Assembly: GCA_017399065.1 (NCBI GenBank)
Contig: JAFQEL010000010.1
Coordinates: forward strand, 1-64,000
DNA length: 64,000 nucleotides
Source of the DNA: Clostridia bacterium
GTDB lineage: Bacteria > Bacillota > Clostridia > Oscillospirales > Acutalibacteraceae
Direction: 5' to 3'
The notes beneath the pieces were generated by a model. It was not told where the DNA came from. It made no database searches and saw only the letters and a list, made by a program, of their open reading frames with translations. This document shows, piece by piece, positions 27,214 through 35,754 of this stretch. The position numbers were made by a program, and so were the translations under genes. The first letter of the stretch is position 1; the number at the start of each line of letters is the position of its first letter.

Positions 27214-27233
27214 GACAGCTCGTTTGACTTTTT
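27194..27233. terminator. Bidirectional terminator overlapping the RAYT stop codon
   Basis: Stem AAACGAGCTG/CAGCTCGTTT with a further CTCA/TGAG pairing. T-rich on the plus side (to 27233) and TTTTTT on the minus side. The RAYT stop TGA lies in the loop region. Confidence 0.85.
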
Positions 27234-27239
27234 CGTATC

Positions 27240-28898
27240 TTATTTAAGTGAATCAAGAAGTGCGTAGTACTCTGTTACGAGGTATGAGCCTGTGTGCTTG
27301 CCGACTGAAAGAGTTTCGTCTGCAATTTCTTCGCCGATGATGTGACCCATAAAAGCAAAGTTGTTGTCTGTAAGAACATAGCCGATAGCGTCGTTTGTGA
27401 GGCTTACTGCGTATGTCTTAACGCCTTCAACTGCTGTTGCAAGGCTGTCGTACGGCCACTCGGTGCCGTCCCAATTTGCGCCGCCCGTAATCTCGTCATC
27501 CCAGAAAACTTCGGGATAAAGCTCTGCAGGGAAGAGTGCGAGACCTATTTCGTTACCAAACTCAAGGTAGCCCATTTCTGTAGCCATGCAGTATGTTCTG
27601 CCAAAGCCGGAACCTGTGTAGAAAATCTTGTTGTTTACAAGGCCGATTTCGCAAGCAAGGGTGAGAATACTGTTTTCGGGTGTGATGAAAAGCTCTCTGT
27701 GCTTAACGTTGATAATCGGCTCAAGCTCTGTTGCATAGTCTGCCTCAACAATCATTTCGCCGAGATGTTTGCCGAGGTATCTTGCGTCAGCACCTTTTTC
27801 TTCATATTCTGTCATACCTGTGGTGTCAACCTCGATATCGCGTGAAACCTGGCCTACAGCACCGGGAATCATAATGAAGTTACCGCCGTTTGCCTGCTTG
27901 ATATACTCATCAATATAGTAGATGTAGTCGGAGCCGACAAGGCCGTTGCTTGCACTGAATGACGTAGCGTGGCAGGTGATGTCGCTTATGTATGTGGGAG
28001 CGTTGCCGGAAGCGGGAACAAAGCAGAAGCTTGCCGTTTCGGGCAGGTCTTCCTTTGAGATAAGCTCACGCTTGTCCTTGAAGTATTCGCTCATGTCAAT
28101 TTCGGTGAAATAGAGCTTGCCTTCTTCCATATTGCCGAGTGCTTCTTTGATTGCCTCAACAGATGTGTCGATAAAGTGCTGCTTGAATGCTTCAGCAGTC
28201 TCAAGACCGGGGATTGTCATATTGTCAAGGCCGAGAAGATTCATCCAGAATGCTGCAAGAAGCTTGGTGAAAAACTCTGTGCTGACACCCTGTGTGTCAA
28301 GTGCTGAGTGAGCGTGAGTTGCACTGACATTGATACTTGCAACCTTGATGTCATTCTTTTCGCAGTACTCAAGTATTGCTTTACGGATTGAGCGTGTGTC
28401 TGTTGATGTAACACCGAGTGCGTCAACTGCAGCGAGCACTACCGCACCTTCGCCGCTGTTGTCGTCAAGCACAGTTACACGAATGCACTGGTCGTCGTAT
28501 ACACCTTCAGCATACTTGTTGAGAAGGTCACGGCCGAGGTTGTATTTGCCGCTGTCGATATCCTCGGGCACGATGCTCTTTTTAGCATAGCCGAGCTTCC
28601 ATACAGCGTTTTCTGCAGCTTCGGTCTGATATGTTTCTCTGCCGGGCATAAAGCCGATTTCGTCTGCATTGTAATCGTCGAGATGCTGCCAATCATTCGG
28701 GTCGAGGTATATTGTGCAGATTGTTTTTACAAGTCCTTCAACAACAACGTTGAGTGCGTTGTAAAGGCCCTTCATAACAACGTCTGCAACTGCGGTTTCT
28801 TCCTGGGGCTGTGCTGCGTTTGTGCCGAGCATTGAGCCTGTAAACAGCATTACAACGCACATTACAAGGGAAACGAAGCGTATAACTCTTTTCTTCAT
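27240..28898 (-). CDS. Secreted neutral/alkaline ceramidase-like protein
   Basis: Protein of 552 residues from ATG 28898 (ATGGAGG ribosome site) with a signal peptide (cleavage near N-A-A-Q). The block V-V-L-A-A-V-D-A-L-G...S-A-T-H-A-H-S-A-L-D resembles the N-terminal domain of neutral/alkaline non-lysosomal ceramidases, including the metal-site H-x-H. Later I-T-C-H-A-T-S-F fits a further zinc-ligand histidine. Such proteins cleave amides of sphingolipids, or serve as carbohydrate-active amidases in bacteria. Exported; substrate not decidable. Divergent from the GH38-like gene. Confidence 0.6.
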   Translation of the reverse strand: MKKRVIRFVSLVMCVVMLFTGSMLGTNAAQPQEETAVADVVMKGLYNALNVVVEGLVKTICTIYLDPNDWQHLDDYNADEIGFMPGRETYQTEAAENAVWKLGYAKKSIVPEDIDSGKYNLGRDLLNKYAEGVYDDQCIRVTVLDDNSGEGAVVLAAVDALGVTSTDTRSIRKAILEYCEKNDIKVASINVSATHAHSALDTQGVSTEFFTKLLAAFWMNLLGLDNMTIPGLETAEAFKQHFIDTSVEAIKEALGNMEEGKLYFTEIDMSEYFKDKRELISKEDLPETASFCFVPASGNAPTYISDITCHATSFSASNGLVGSDYIYYIDEYIKQANGGNFIMIPGAVGQVSRDIEVDTTGMTEYEEKGADARYLGKHLGEMIVEADYATELEPIINVKHRELFITPENSILTLACEIGLVNNKIFYTGSGFGRTYCMATEMGYLEFGNEIGLALFPAELYPEVFWDDEITGGANWDGTEWPYDSLATAVEGVKTYAVSLTNDAIGYVLTDNNFAFMGHIIGEEIADETLSVGKHTGSYLVTEYYALLDSLK

Positions 28899-28934
28899 TA
28901 CGATTTTCCTCCATATTTTCAGAGTATTATTTTC

Positions 28935-28963
28935 ATTGTACATTATGAATTGTTTTTCGTCAA
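28935..28963 (-). promoter_or_regulatory. Sigma-A promoter of the ceramidase-like gene
   Basis: Minus strand TTGACG (28958-28963), 17-bp spacer, TACAAT (28935-28940). Confidence 0.75.
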
Positions 28964-28980
28964 TCTGAAAATATAATTTG

Positions 28981-29008
28981 TTGACATTATTATTATAATA
29001 ATGATATT
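28981..29008 (+). promoter_or_regulatory. Putative promoter of the GH38-like gene
   Basis: Perfect TTGACA at 28981-28986 with a weak GATATT at 29003-29008 (16-bp spacer). Only 17 bp separate it from the divergent -35 element of the ceramidase-like gene. Confidence 0.45.
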
Positions 29009-29033
29009 ATTTAAACTAAACGGAGGTGTTTTT

Positions 29034-31460
29034 ATGTCAGATAAATTATACATACTTACCTACGAGCACGGCGGCTATGTGCTTTGGGGCGAATGGCTCA
29101 AGCCCAGACTTAAAAATATTGCTGAGTGGCTCGAAAAATATCCGAAGCTCAGAATAGGTCTCGATTACGAATCTTTTACTTTCGACGAGTATACAAGGTG
29201 CGACCCCGAAATTGTCGAAACAGTAGGCGAGCTTCTTAAGAAATATCCCGACAGAGTGGGTCTCGGTGCGACTACATACGGTCAGCCGCTGGCTTTAACT
29301 GTTTCCGAAGAGTCCAACGCACGTCAGCTCTCTTACGCTGTGCGTACAAATCTGCACTATTTCGGTATCACTCCGAATGTCTACAGTATTTCAGAGTTTG
29401 CTCTTCACAACCAGACTCCGCAGCTTATCAGTCAGTGCGGCTACGATGCAGCTCTTCTCCGCTCACACGTTATGGGCTACGGATATCCGAAGAATTTCGA
29501 CTCTGCGTGGGGTCTGTGGATCGGTAAGGACAAAACTGCTGTGCCTTCCGTGCCTACATATCCCGAACAGGGTAGAGGCTATAACTGCACAACTCTTGAT
29601 AACTGGATTCTTTCCCGTTGGTCAGAGGGTGAGGCAGGCTATGAGCCCGAGGATTTTGAAGAAAAATTCAAAAAGTATAAGCCGCTTCTTGCTTCTCGTT
29701 ATGACGATGTCTGTCAGCCTATCGAAAGACTGACTGAATATATTGAGTCCAAAGATAATTACGAGTATGTTTTACTCGAGGATATTCCGAAGATTTACGG
29801 CGAGGCAACCGATGAGCTTGTTACAACCGATAACGATTTCCACGTGCAGATGCCTTGGGGCTACTGCGGTAACGAGATTTTCAACGGTGTGCGTGCAAGC
29901 GAAGTTAATGCAGTGCAGGCGGAAAAGCTCAACGCCTTCAGCGTAATTCTCGGCGGTGAGTCGCTCGAAAAGCAGAGTGAAGATGCATGGAAATATGCTA
30001 TGGCAGCACAGCATCACGATGTAACTATCTGCGGTCTGCTCGATCTTGCACGTCGCTTTATCCCCGAATCGCTCGAGCTTGCCGATGGCGTTAAGGCAGA
30101 TTCGCTTTCTTTTGCCGCTTCACGCTTTGCCGATAAAAACGGCGATTCACTTCTTGTCACCAACCTTCATTCTTTTGCTGTTGATGAGTGGGTTGAGCTT
30201 GATTGCGATAAAAATTACAGCGTTTTTGACGGTGAAACCGAAATCAGAAGCGAATATGAGCAGGGCAAACTCCGTGTAAATGTAAAGCTCTCACCCTTTA
30301 CCGCAAAGCGTTATTCTCTTCGTGAGACTGTCACGGAGAAGATAGCTGATTTTGTATGGAATCCCTCTGCAGGCGAGCTTACATCCCCAATATATACTGT
30401 TAAGATCAATGAAAAAGGTATCGTTTATATTGCCGATAAGTCGGGCAGAAAAATAGTCAATAATGTAAAGGGCTCTCTCTTTACAGCTTGGATTGACGGC
30501 GATGACCGTGAATCCGTCGGTGAATGGTCTGTTGAGGTCGGTTCCTGCAGTGCTCTTGCAAGGCAGACGGGTAAAATCGGTACTGTTCCTTTTACCTTTG
30601 AGATGCGTTTCAACGCCGACAGCAAGCGTATAGACTGCAAATCAACTTTCGAGGTGCACGGCGAAAAGATTGGCAGGATTGATGTCACTCAGGGCAGACC
30701 CGTACCGCTTACACGCAACGGCCATCATCACGAGGATAAGCTTTGCTTTGTTATGAATGCTTGTCTTGACAGCAACAGACGTATGGTACGTGACCTGCCG
30801 TATTCAATTTCCGACTGGAACGGTGCAGTGCTCAAAACCGAAGAATATTGGTATCCGAATGACCTTATTCTTATTGATACCGAAGTTCCTCAGGAGGAGT
30901 CCTTCAACTCTACAACCTATATGCACGGCATTTACTGGCTGTGCCTGCGTGACGGTAAAAATGGTGTTGCTGTTTTCAACCGTGGCTGTATGGGCTCTGC
31001 AGTTCAGGGCAACCGTATGCTGATTCCGCTTGTTTATTCTAATGAATATATGTGCGGCACTAAGATGCTTGACGGTGTTTATGACGATGAATTTGCAATC
31101 TATCCGTTTAACTCTGATATGAGTGATGCTTCGCTTCATACAAAGGCTCTATCTTACGCATATCAGCCCGAGTGTGCTTGCATCAAGGCAGGCGACGGTG
31201 ACCTTACCGAGGTTACTCCGGTAAAGCTTGAGTGCGACAGAGAGGCGGTTATTCTTACTTCGCTTTATCCCGAAAACGGTTATATCTATGCACGTTTCTG
31301 TAACTACTCCGAAGCTTCTGCTTCTGCGGTGCTCACCTCAGATTTCGGTGTTGCCGATGCCGAAACTGACCTTCTTGCCAATGTTACGGCTGAGATTGCA
31401 GACGGTAAGCTTGAATTCAGACCGTGGGAAATCAAAACGGTACGCATAAAGCTCAACTAA
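29034..31460 (+). CDS. GH38 alpha-mannosidase-like protein
   Basis: Protein of 808 residues from ATG 29034 (CGGAGGTG ribosome site), no signal peptide. The motif A-A-Q-H-H-D-V near residue 325 is like the A-Q-H-H-D metal site of GH38 alpha-mannosidases, and the C-terminal half is beta-rich, as in that family. The N-terminal H-x-D zinc motif usual for GH38 is not evident; the start reads Y-E-H-G-G-Y instead. It may be a divergent glycosidase or an inactive relative. Confidence 0.55.
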   Translation: MSDKLYILTYEHGGYVLWGEWLKPRLKNIAEWLEKYPKLRIGLDYESFTFDEYTRCDPEIVETVGELLKKYPDRVGLGATTYGQPLALTVSEESNARQLSYAVRTNLHYFGITPNVYSISEFALHNQTPQLISQCGYDAALLRSHVMGYGYPKNFDSAWGLWIGKDKTAVPSVPTYPEQGRGYNCTTLDNWILSRWSEGEAGYEPEDFEEKFKKYKPLLASRYDDVCQPIERLTEYIESKDNYEYVLLEDIPKIYGEATDELVTTDNDFHVQMPWGYCGNEIFNGVRASEVNAVQAEKLNAFSVILGGESLEKQSEDAWKYAMAAQHHDVTICGLLDLARRFIPESLELADGVKADSLSFAASRFADKNGDSLLVTNLHSFAVDEWVELDCDKNYSVFDGETEIRSEYEQGKLRVNVKLSPFTAKRYSLRETVTEKIADFVWNPSAGELTSPIYTVKINEKGIVYIADKSGRKIVNNVKGSLFTAWIDGDDRESVGEWSVEVGSCSALARQTGKIGTVPFTFEMRFNADSKRIDCKSTFEVHGEKIGRIDVTQGRPVPLTRNGHHHEDKLCFVMNACLDSNRRMVRDLPYSISDWNGAVLKTEEYWYPNDLILIDTEVPQEESFNSTTYMHGIYWLCLRDGKNGVAVFNRGCMGSAVQGNRMLIPLVYSNEYMCGTKMLDGVYDDEFAIYPFNSDMSDASLHTKALSYAYQPECACIKAGDGDLTEVTPVKLECDREAVILTSLYPENGYIYARFCNYSEASASAVLTSDFGVADAETDLLANVTAEIADGKLEFRPWEIKTVRIKLN

Positions 31461-31465
31461 ATTCA

Positions 31466-31500
31466 AAAACCGACTTGCACTGCAAGTCGGTTTTGCTTTT
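31466..31500. terminator. Terminator between convergent genes
   Basis: Perfect 13-bp stem AAAACCGACTTGC/GCAAGTCGGTTTT with T-rich flanks; A-run and T-run on either side let it act in both directions. Confidence 0.88.
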
Positions 31501-32062
31501 ATTCTTTGGCTCCTATACCGAGCTCGTCTGCCATTTCCCTCATTGCTTCAATGCAGATTGCGGCAACCTCTTTGACTTCCATACCGAGCATCTCGCAGCC
31601 GCCCTTAATCAGCTCTCTGTTGCACTTTGCGGCGAATTTTTTATCCTTGAACTTTTTCATAAAGCTCGATATTTCCATATCGGTTATTCCTGCGGGTCTC
31701 ATCCTTGCCGCAGCCTGAATAATTCCTGTCAGCTCATCAACCGTGTAAAGCGATTTTTCGAGGTTGGTTTTCGGTTCAACGTCATTTCTCAGTCCGTAGC
31801 CGTGTGAGAGTATTGCTCTTATCTCTTCTTCGTCAAGTCCTGCTTCCCTGAGCGGCTCAGCCGTGTGGTCCAGGTGCTCTTCTGGATGCTGCTCGTAATC
31901 GTAGTCGTGCAGGTAGCCTATAGCCTTCCAGTGTGCCTCGTCCTCACCGAAGTGCTTTGCAAGTCCTCCCATAGCGGCCATAACGTTTTTTGCGTGAATT
32001 ATAAGGTGCGGCTCACTCGTTGTGGTCGCGAGCAGCTCCTGCGCTCTTTCAAGTGTAAGCAT
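31499..32062 (-). CDS. HD-domain phosphohydrolase
   Basis: Protein of 187 residues from ATG 32062 (AAAGGAG ribosome site). The HD signature H...H-D is seen as N-V-M-A-A-M...G-Y-L-H-D-Y-D-Y-E, followed by a later H at I-L-S-H-G-Y. Small stand-alone HD/HDIG proteins are metal-dependent phosphohydrolases, often acting on nucleotides. Substrate unknown. Divergent from the oadB-like gene. Confidence 0.78.
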   Translation of the reverse strand: MLTLERAQELLATTTSEPHLIIHAKNVMAAMGGLAKHFGEDEAHWKAIGYLHDYDYEQHPEEHLDHTAEPLREAGLDEEEIRAILSHGYGLRNDVEPKTNLEKSLYTVDELTGIIQAAARMRPAGITDMEISSFMKKFKDKKFAAKCNRELIKGGCEMLGMEVKEVAAICIEAMREMADELGIGAKE

Positions 32063-32170
32063 ATTATATTTTCTCCTTTGCAATTTATATGACTACTATA
32101 ACACATATTTCGGTTGATTTCCATAGCTTACTGTATAAAATGCCAATAATAAATTATTTGTAAAATTATG

Positions 32171-32199
32171 TTGAAAAAAATCTTTGAAAATGCTATAAT
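32171..32199 (+). promoter_or_regulatory. Sigma-A promoter of the oadB-like operon
   Basis: TTGAAA at 32171-32176, 17-bp spacer, TATAAT at 32194-32199. Confidence 0.78.
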
Positions 32200-32252
32200 A
32201 TATCGAAAATTTGTTTAAAGAAAGGGCGGTTTTTGTGGAGGAAATAATCAAG

Positions 32253-33374
32253 ATGTTTACTGATATTTTTTCCAATGTACTCAGCATTGATATTGCTGCG
32301 GGCGAGTGGAAAATGTTCGTCATGTGGATTATCGGCGGCCTGCTGATTTTTCTTGCAATCAAAAAAGAAATGGAGCCTACGTTGCTCCTTCCCATGGGTT
32401 TCGGTGCTATCCTTGTAAACCTTCCCAATTCAGGTGCCAAGGCAGTTATCGACCATCTGTTTGATATCGGTATCAGTAACGAGGCTCACGAGCTTATGCC
32501 CCTTGTCCTCTTCATCGGTATCGGTGCCATGATCGATTTCGAACCCCTGCTTACCAATCCTAAGCTTATGTTCTTCGGTGCAGCAGCTCAGTTCGGTATC
32601 TTCTTCACCTTCGTAATGTCCGCTCTCTTCGGTTTCAATATCTTTGATGCCGCTTCGGTTGCTATCATCGGTGCTGCCGACGGCCCGACATCTATCTTCG
32701 TTGCTCAGCAGCTCGGCTCAAGCTACACAGCTGCCATTATGGTTGCGGCTTACTCCTATATGGCTCTTGTTCCCCTTGTTCAGCCGCCTATCATCAAGCT
32801 CTGCACAAGCAAGAAAGAGCGTAAGATCCGTATGAAGTACCAGGGCAAGAAGGTCTCCAAGACTACAAAGATTCTCTTCCCCATTATCGTTACTATCATC
32901 GTCGGACTTTTCGCTCCCGATGCTGTTGCACTTATCGGCTTCCTTATGTTCGGTAACCTTATCCGTGAGTGCGGTGTTCTCAACTCTCTTTCCGAAACTG
33001 CACAGAACGTTCTTGCAAACCTTATCACAATCTTCCTCGGTATCACAATCGCATCCAGAATGGTTGCTGAAGAGTTCCTTCAGCTTGAGACACTCCTCAT
33101 TATGGGTCTCGGTCTCGTAGCTTTCATTTTCGATACCTTCGGCGGTATTATGCTTGCAAAGGTTATGAACATCTTCTCCAAGAAGAACAAGATCAACCCG
33201 ATGATCGGTGCATCCGGTATCTCTGCTTTCCCGATGTCAGCCCGTGTTGTTCATAAGATGGGCCTTGCAGAGGATCCTCAGAATTTCCTTCTTATGCACT
33301 CAATCGGTGTAAACGTTTCCGGTCAGATTGCATCCGTTATCGCAGGCGGTCTGATTCTTACGTTCGTTAGATAA
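32253..33374 (+). CDS. oadB: Sodium-translocating decarboxylase beta subunit (OadB/GcdB-like)
   Basis: Integral membrane protein of 373 residues with the OadB hallmark G-A-A-D-G-P-T-S-I-F, aspartate D143, thought to be part of the Na+ path. About nine to ten helices. The beta subunit decarboxylates the carboxybiotin carrier and exports Na+. The start could also be GTG 32235; ATG 32253 is preferred because GGAGG lies upstream of it. Followed by a gamma-like small subunit. The biotin carrier and carboxyltransferase genes are not adjacent and must be elsewhere. Confidence 0.9.
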   Translation: MFTDIFSNVLSIDIAAGEWKMFVMWIIGGLLIFLAIKKEMEPTLLLPMGFGAILVNLPNSGAKAVIDHLFDIGISNEAHELMPLVLFIGIGAMIDFEPLLTNPKLMFFGAAAQFGIFFTFVMSALFGFNIFDAASVAIIGAADGPTSIFVAQQLGSSYTAAIMVAAYSYMALVPLVQPPIIKLCTSKKERKIRMKYQGKKVSKTTKILFPIIVTIIVGLFAPDAVALIGFLMFGNLIRECGVLNSLSETAQNVLANLITIFLGITIASRMVAEEFLQLETLLIMGLGLVAFIFDTFGGIMLAKVMNIFSKKNKINPMIGASGISAFPMSARVVHKMGLAEDPQNFLLMHSIGVNVSGQIASVIAGGLILTFVR

Positions 33375-33392
33375 TCAAAGGAGGGAAAATCA

Positions 33393-33656
33393 ATGCAGAA
33401 TAATAAAATATATAATGCCTATGAACTTAATGCTTCAGGTGAAGTTTCTGCAGAAGCTGAGATTTCTACGGTTTCTGAAGAGGTTTCCCGCGGAGACGTT
33501 GGTTTTACTCCCGACAGTCTTTCGTGGTCACTCCCGATTATGGGCAAGGGTATGCTCGGTATCTTTATCGTAACCGCTATCATCGTTGCGGTTACCGTTA
33601 TACTCAATAAGGCTACAGCGCCCCGCAAGAAGAATAAAGAGAAAAAGGATAAATAA
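33393..33656 (+). CDS. OadG-like small membrane subunit
   Basis: Protein of 87 residues with an acidic N-terminal part, one central transmembrane helix (about 51-70) and a lysine-rich tail. Position 18 bp after the beta subunit and topology suggest the gamma-type stabilising subunit, although the helix here is central rather than N-terminal as in classic OadG. AAAGGAGGG ribosome site. Confidence 0.5.
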   Translation: MQNNKIYNAYELNASGEVSAEAEISTVSEEVSRGDVGFTPDSLSWSLPIMGKGMLGIFIVTAIIVAVTVILNKATAPRKKNKEKKDK

Positions 33657-33668
33657 ACCTAAAAATAT

Positions 33669-33705
33669 CGGCAGGATTCAATTACGAATCCTGCCGTAAC
33701 TTTTT
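33669..33705. terminator. Terminator after the oadB operon
   Basis: Perfect 11-bp stem CGGCAGGATTC/GAATCCTGCCG with T5 at right and a T-rich run on the opposite strand; serves both convergent genes. Confidence 0.88.
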
Positions 33706-34258
33706 AAAACACGATATCAAGTACGTTCATTATAAGTGTGCCGACAATGTTTATAAACTGCGGTGAAACTCTGTTTTCATCTATGTTCAGGTCTGCAATT
33801 TCTGTTTTTATGTAAAGTTCTTCAATATTTTCCACAAGTCCGGTTTCGGCGGTTCTGTCGAGAAACATCAGCAGTGCGACGTGAAGAGCAAGTTCACCTG
33901 CAGCCTGTCTGTAATTCAGCAGCTCAACGTTATCGGTTGTACCGGTTATATATCCGGCTGAGCGGTCAACCATTGCCCGTACCGATTCTATAAAAACCGA
34001 TATGTTGCCCAGTTCAGGGTGAGCACGCAGGTCTATTGATATAATAACCGATTCCGTACCTTCTGCAGACCATGTAGGCTCATATAATGCTGCCGATGCT
34101 ATTTCATCAGCTATAGCCAGCACTTCTTCGCGTGAGAAGAAGCGGAACCTGTAATCAAAAAGTGTGCCTTTGTCTGCTTCTGCGTCGTCAGCAAATGCGG
34201 TAAATCCGCACGAAAAAACAATTATTAATGCCATAATCAATGCTGTTGCTTTTTTCAT
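33704..34258 (-). CDS. Secreted protein of unknown function
   Basis: Protein of 184 residues with a clear signal peptide (M-K-K start, hydrophobic stretch, A-F-A-D cleavage near 24). The remainder is acidic and mixed alpha/beta with no motif that I recognise. Ribosome site AAAGGAGAA. Monocistronic and convergent with the oadB operon. Confidence 0.7.
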   Translation of the reverse strand: MKKATALIMALIIVFSCGFTAFADDAEADKGTLFDYRFRFFSREEVLAIADEIASAALYEPTWSAEGTESVIISIDLRAHPELGNISVFIESVRAMVDRSAGYITGTTDNVELLNYRQAAGELALHVALLMFLDRTAETGLVENIEELYIKTEIADLNIDENRVSPQFINIVGTLIMNVLDIVF

Positions 34259-34329
34259 AACTGATATTCTCCTTTGGAATATAAATTATGAGCTAATAAT
34301 ACTCTTATAATTATTTTGTGTCAATACTT

Positions 34330-34358
34330 TTGCTTTTTCCTTCTTTGTCTGTTATAAT
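34330..34358 (+). promoter_or_regulatory. Promoter of the dGTPase-like gene
   Basis: TTGCTT at 34330-34335, 17-bp spacer, TATAAT at 34353-34358. Confidence 0.65.
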
Positions 34359-34376
34359 TAAAGCCGAGGTGCTTTT

Positions 34377-35576
34377 ATGAAATATATTTCCTTATCCCAA
34401 TCGCTTTCACAGAAAATCGAATCCGACCGTGTCAACGGCACCGTGCCGTCTTTCGCGTTTGATGACAGCCTTGCTGTCCGCCGTGATATGTCTCACGATA
34501 AGCCGAATGTGCTCCGCACTGCGTTTATCCGTGATATAGATAAAATTATGCACTGTCCCTATTACAATCGCTATACCGATAAAACTCAGGTTTTCTCTTT
34601 TTATAAAAACGACGATTTAACACGTCGTGCACTTCACGTTCAGCTTGTCTCACGCATTGCCCGTACAATAGGTAAGGCACTCGGTCTCAATCTCGAGCTT
34701 ATCGAAGCTATAGCCCTCGGTCACGATATCGGTCATACACCTTTCGGCCACGCAGGCGAAGCTTATCTCGATGAGCTTCTTTTTAAATCCTGCGGCAGAC
34801 ATTTCAGCCACAATATCCACTCCGTGCGTGTGCTCGATAAAATCTTTCCGTTCAATATCAGTCTCCAGACCCTTAACGGCATTGCTGCACACGACGGTGA
34901 GATGGAGCTTTGTGAATACCGGCCTGTAGCACTTGAGAGCTTCCGTCAGTTTGATGAGCAGATTGAAGCCTGCTACCTCGATAAATCAAACGTGCGCCTG
35001 CTCGTACCCTGTACTTTAGAAGGCTGTGTCGTACGTATCTCCGATATTATCGCTTATCTCGGTAAGGACAGGCAGGATGCAAGCCGAGCCGATATTACCG
35101 ATGACAGCCGCTTCTTCGGCGGTGAGCTCGGCAAAACAAATGCCGAAATCATCAACAATCTCAGTGTAAATATAGTCGAAAACAGCTACGGTAAGCCCTA
35201 TATCAAAATGGATGAGGATATCTTCGCCGAGCTTAAAAAAGCCAAAACCGAAAACTATACTTATATCTATAAAGAGCAGTCTGTACGAGAAAGACTTGAG
35301 AATACGGTCAGACCTATGATGACACAGCTTTTTGAGCGTCTTATGTGTGACCTTTCCGACGGCAATACAGCGTCTCCTGTTTTTGCCCATCATATCAGTT
35401 TTCTCGAAACCAAGGTGCATTACAAACGCTCCGCCCCTTATTCCGATACCGACTGCCCGCAGATTGTCGCCGACTATATCGCAAGTATGACAGACGACTA
35501 TTTTGTCGATTTGTATAATCATCTTTTCCCCGACAGCAAAATCAAAATAGAATATACAGGCTATTTTGACCGATAA
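34377..35576 (+). CDS. dGTPase-like HD-domain triphosphohydrolase
   Basis: Protein of 399 residues with the HD-superfamily metal motif as in dGTPases: H...H-D-I-G-H-T-P-F-G-H-A-G-E near residue 118, preceded by T-R-R-A-L-H-V-Q-L-V-S-R-I-A. A typical dGTPase N-terminus (R-T-A-F-I-R-D-I-D-K-I) is seen. It hydrolyses dNTPs to deoxynucleosides and triphosphate, trimming nucleotide pools. Own promoter and terminator, so monocistronic. Confidence 0.85.
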   Translation: MKYISLSQSLSQKIESDRVNGTVPSFAFDDSLAVRRDMSHDKPNVLRTAFIRDIDKIMHCPYYNRYTDKTQVFSFYKNDDLTRRALHVQLVSRIARTIGKALGLNLELIEAIALGHDIGHTPFGHAGEAYLDELLFKSCGRHFSHNIHSVRVLDKIFPFNISLQTLNGIAAHDGEMELCEYRPVALESFRQFDEQIEACYLDKSNVRLLVPCTLEGCVVRISDIIAYLGKDRQDASRADITDDSRFFGGELGKTNAEIINNLSVNIVENSYGKPYIKMDEDIFAELKKAKTENYTYIYKEQSVRERLENTVRPMMTQLFERLMCDLSDGNTASPVFAHHISFLETKVHYKRSAPYSDTDCPQIVADYIASMTDDYFVDLYNHLFPDSKIKIEYTGYFDR

Positions 35577-35580
35577 AAGC

Positions 35581-35618
35581 GAGAGGCAACACGGAACTTA
35601 TCCGTATTGCCTCTTTTT
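35581..35618 (+). terminator. Intrinsic terminator after the dGTPase-like gene
   Basis: Stem GAGGCAACACGGA/TCCGTATTGCCTC with one mismatch, followed by T5. Confidence 0.88.
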
Positions 35619-35691
35619 CTGTATATATTATATCATACGTGTTTCATTATTACAAGTCTTGATTTGAATGTGTTTTACTGTTATATTTTTG

Positions 35692-35720
35692 TTGCAAATT
35701 AAACAGATAAGTGTTATTAT
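35692..35720 (+). promoter_or_regulatory. Promoter of the ABC exporter operon
   Basis: TTGCAA at 35692-35697, 17-bp spacer, TATTAT at 35715-35720. Confidence 0.65.
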
Positions 35721-35754
35721 TCAATAGGTTTTAATTTTTCGAAAGGAGAAATAA

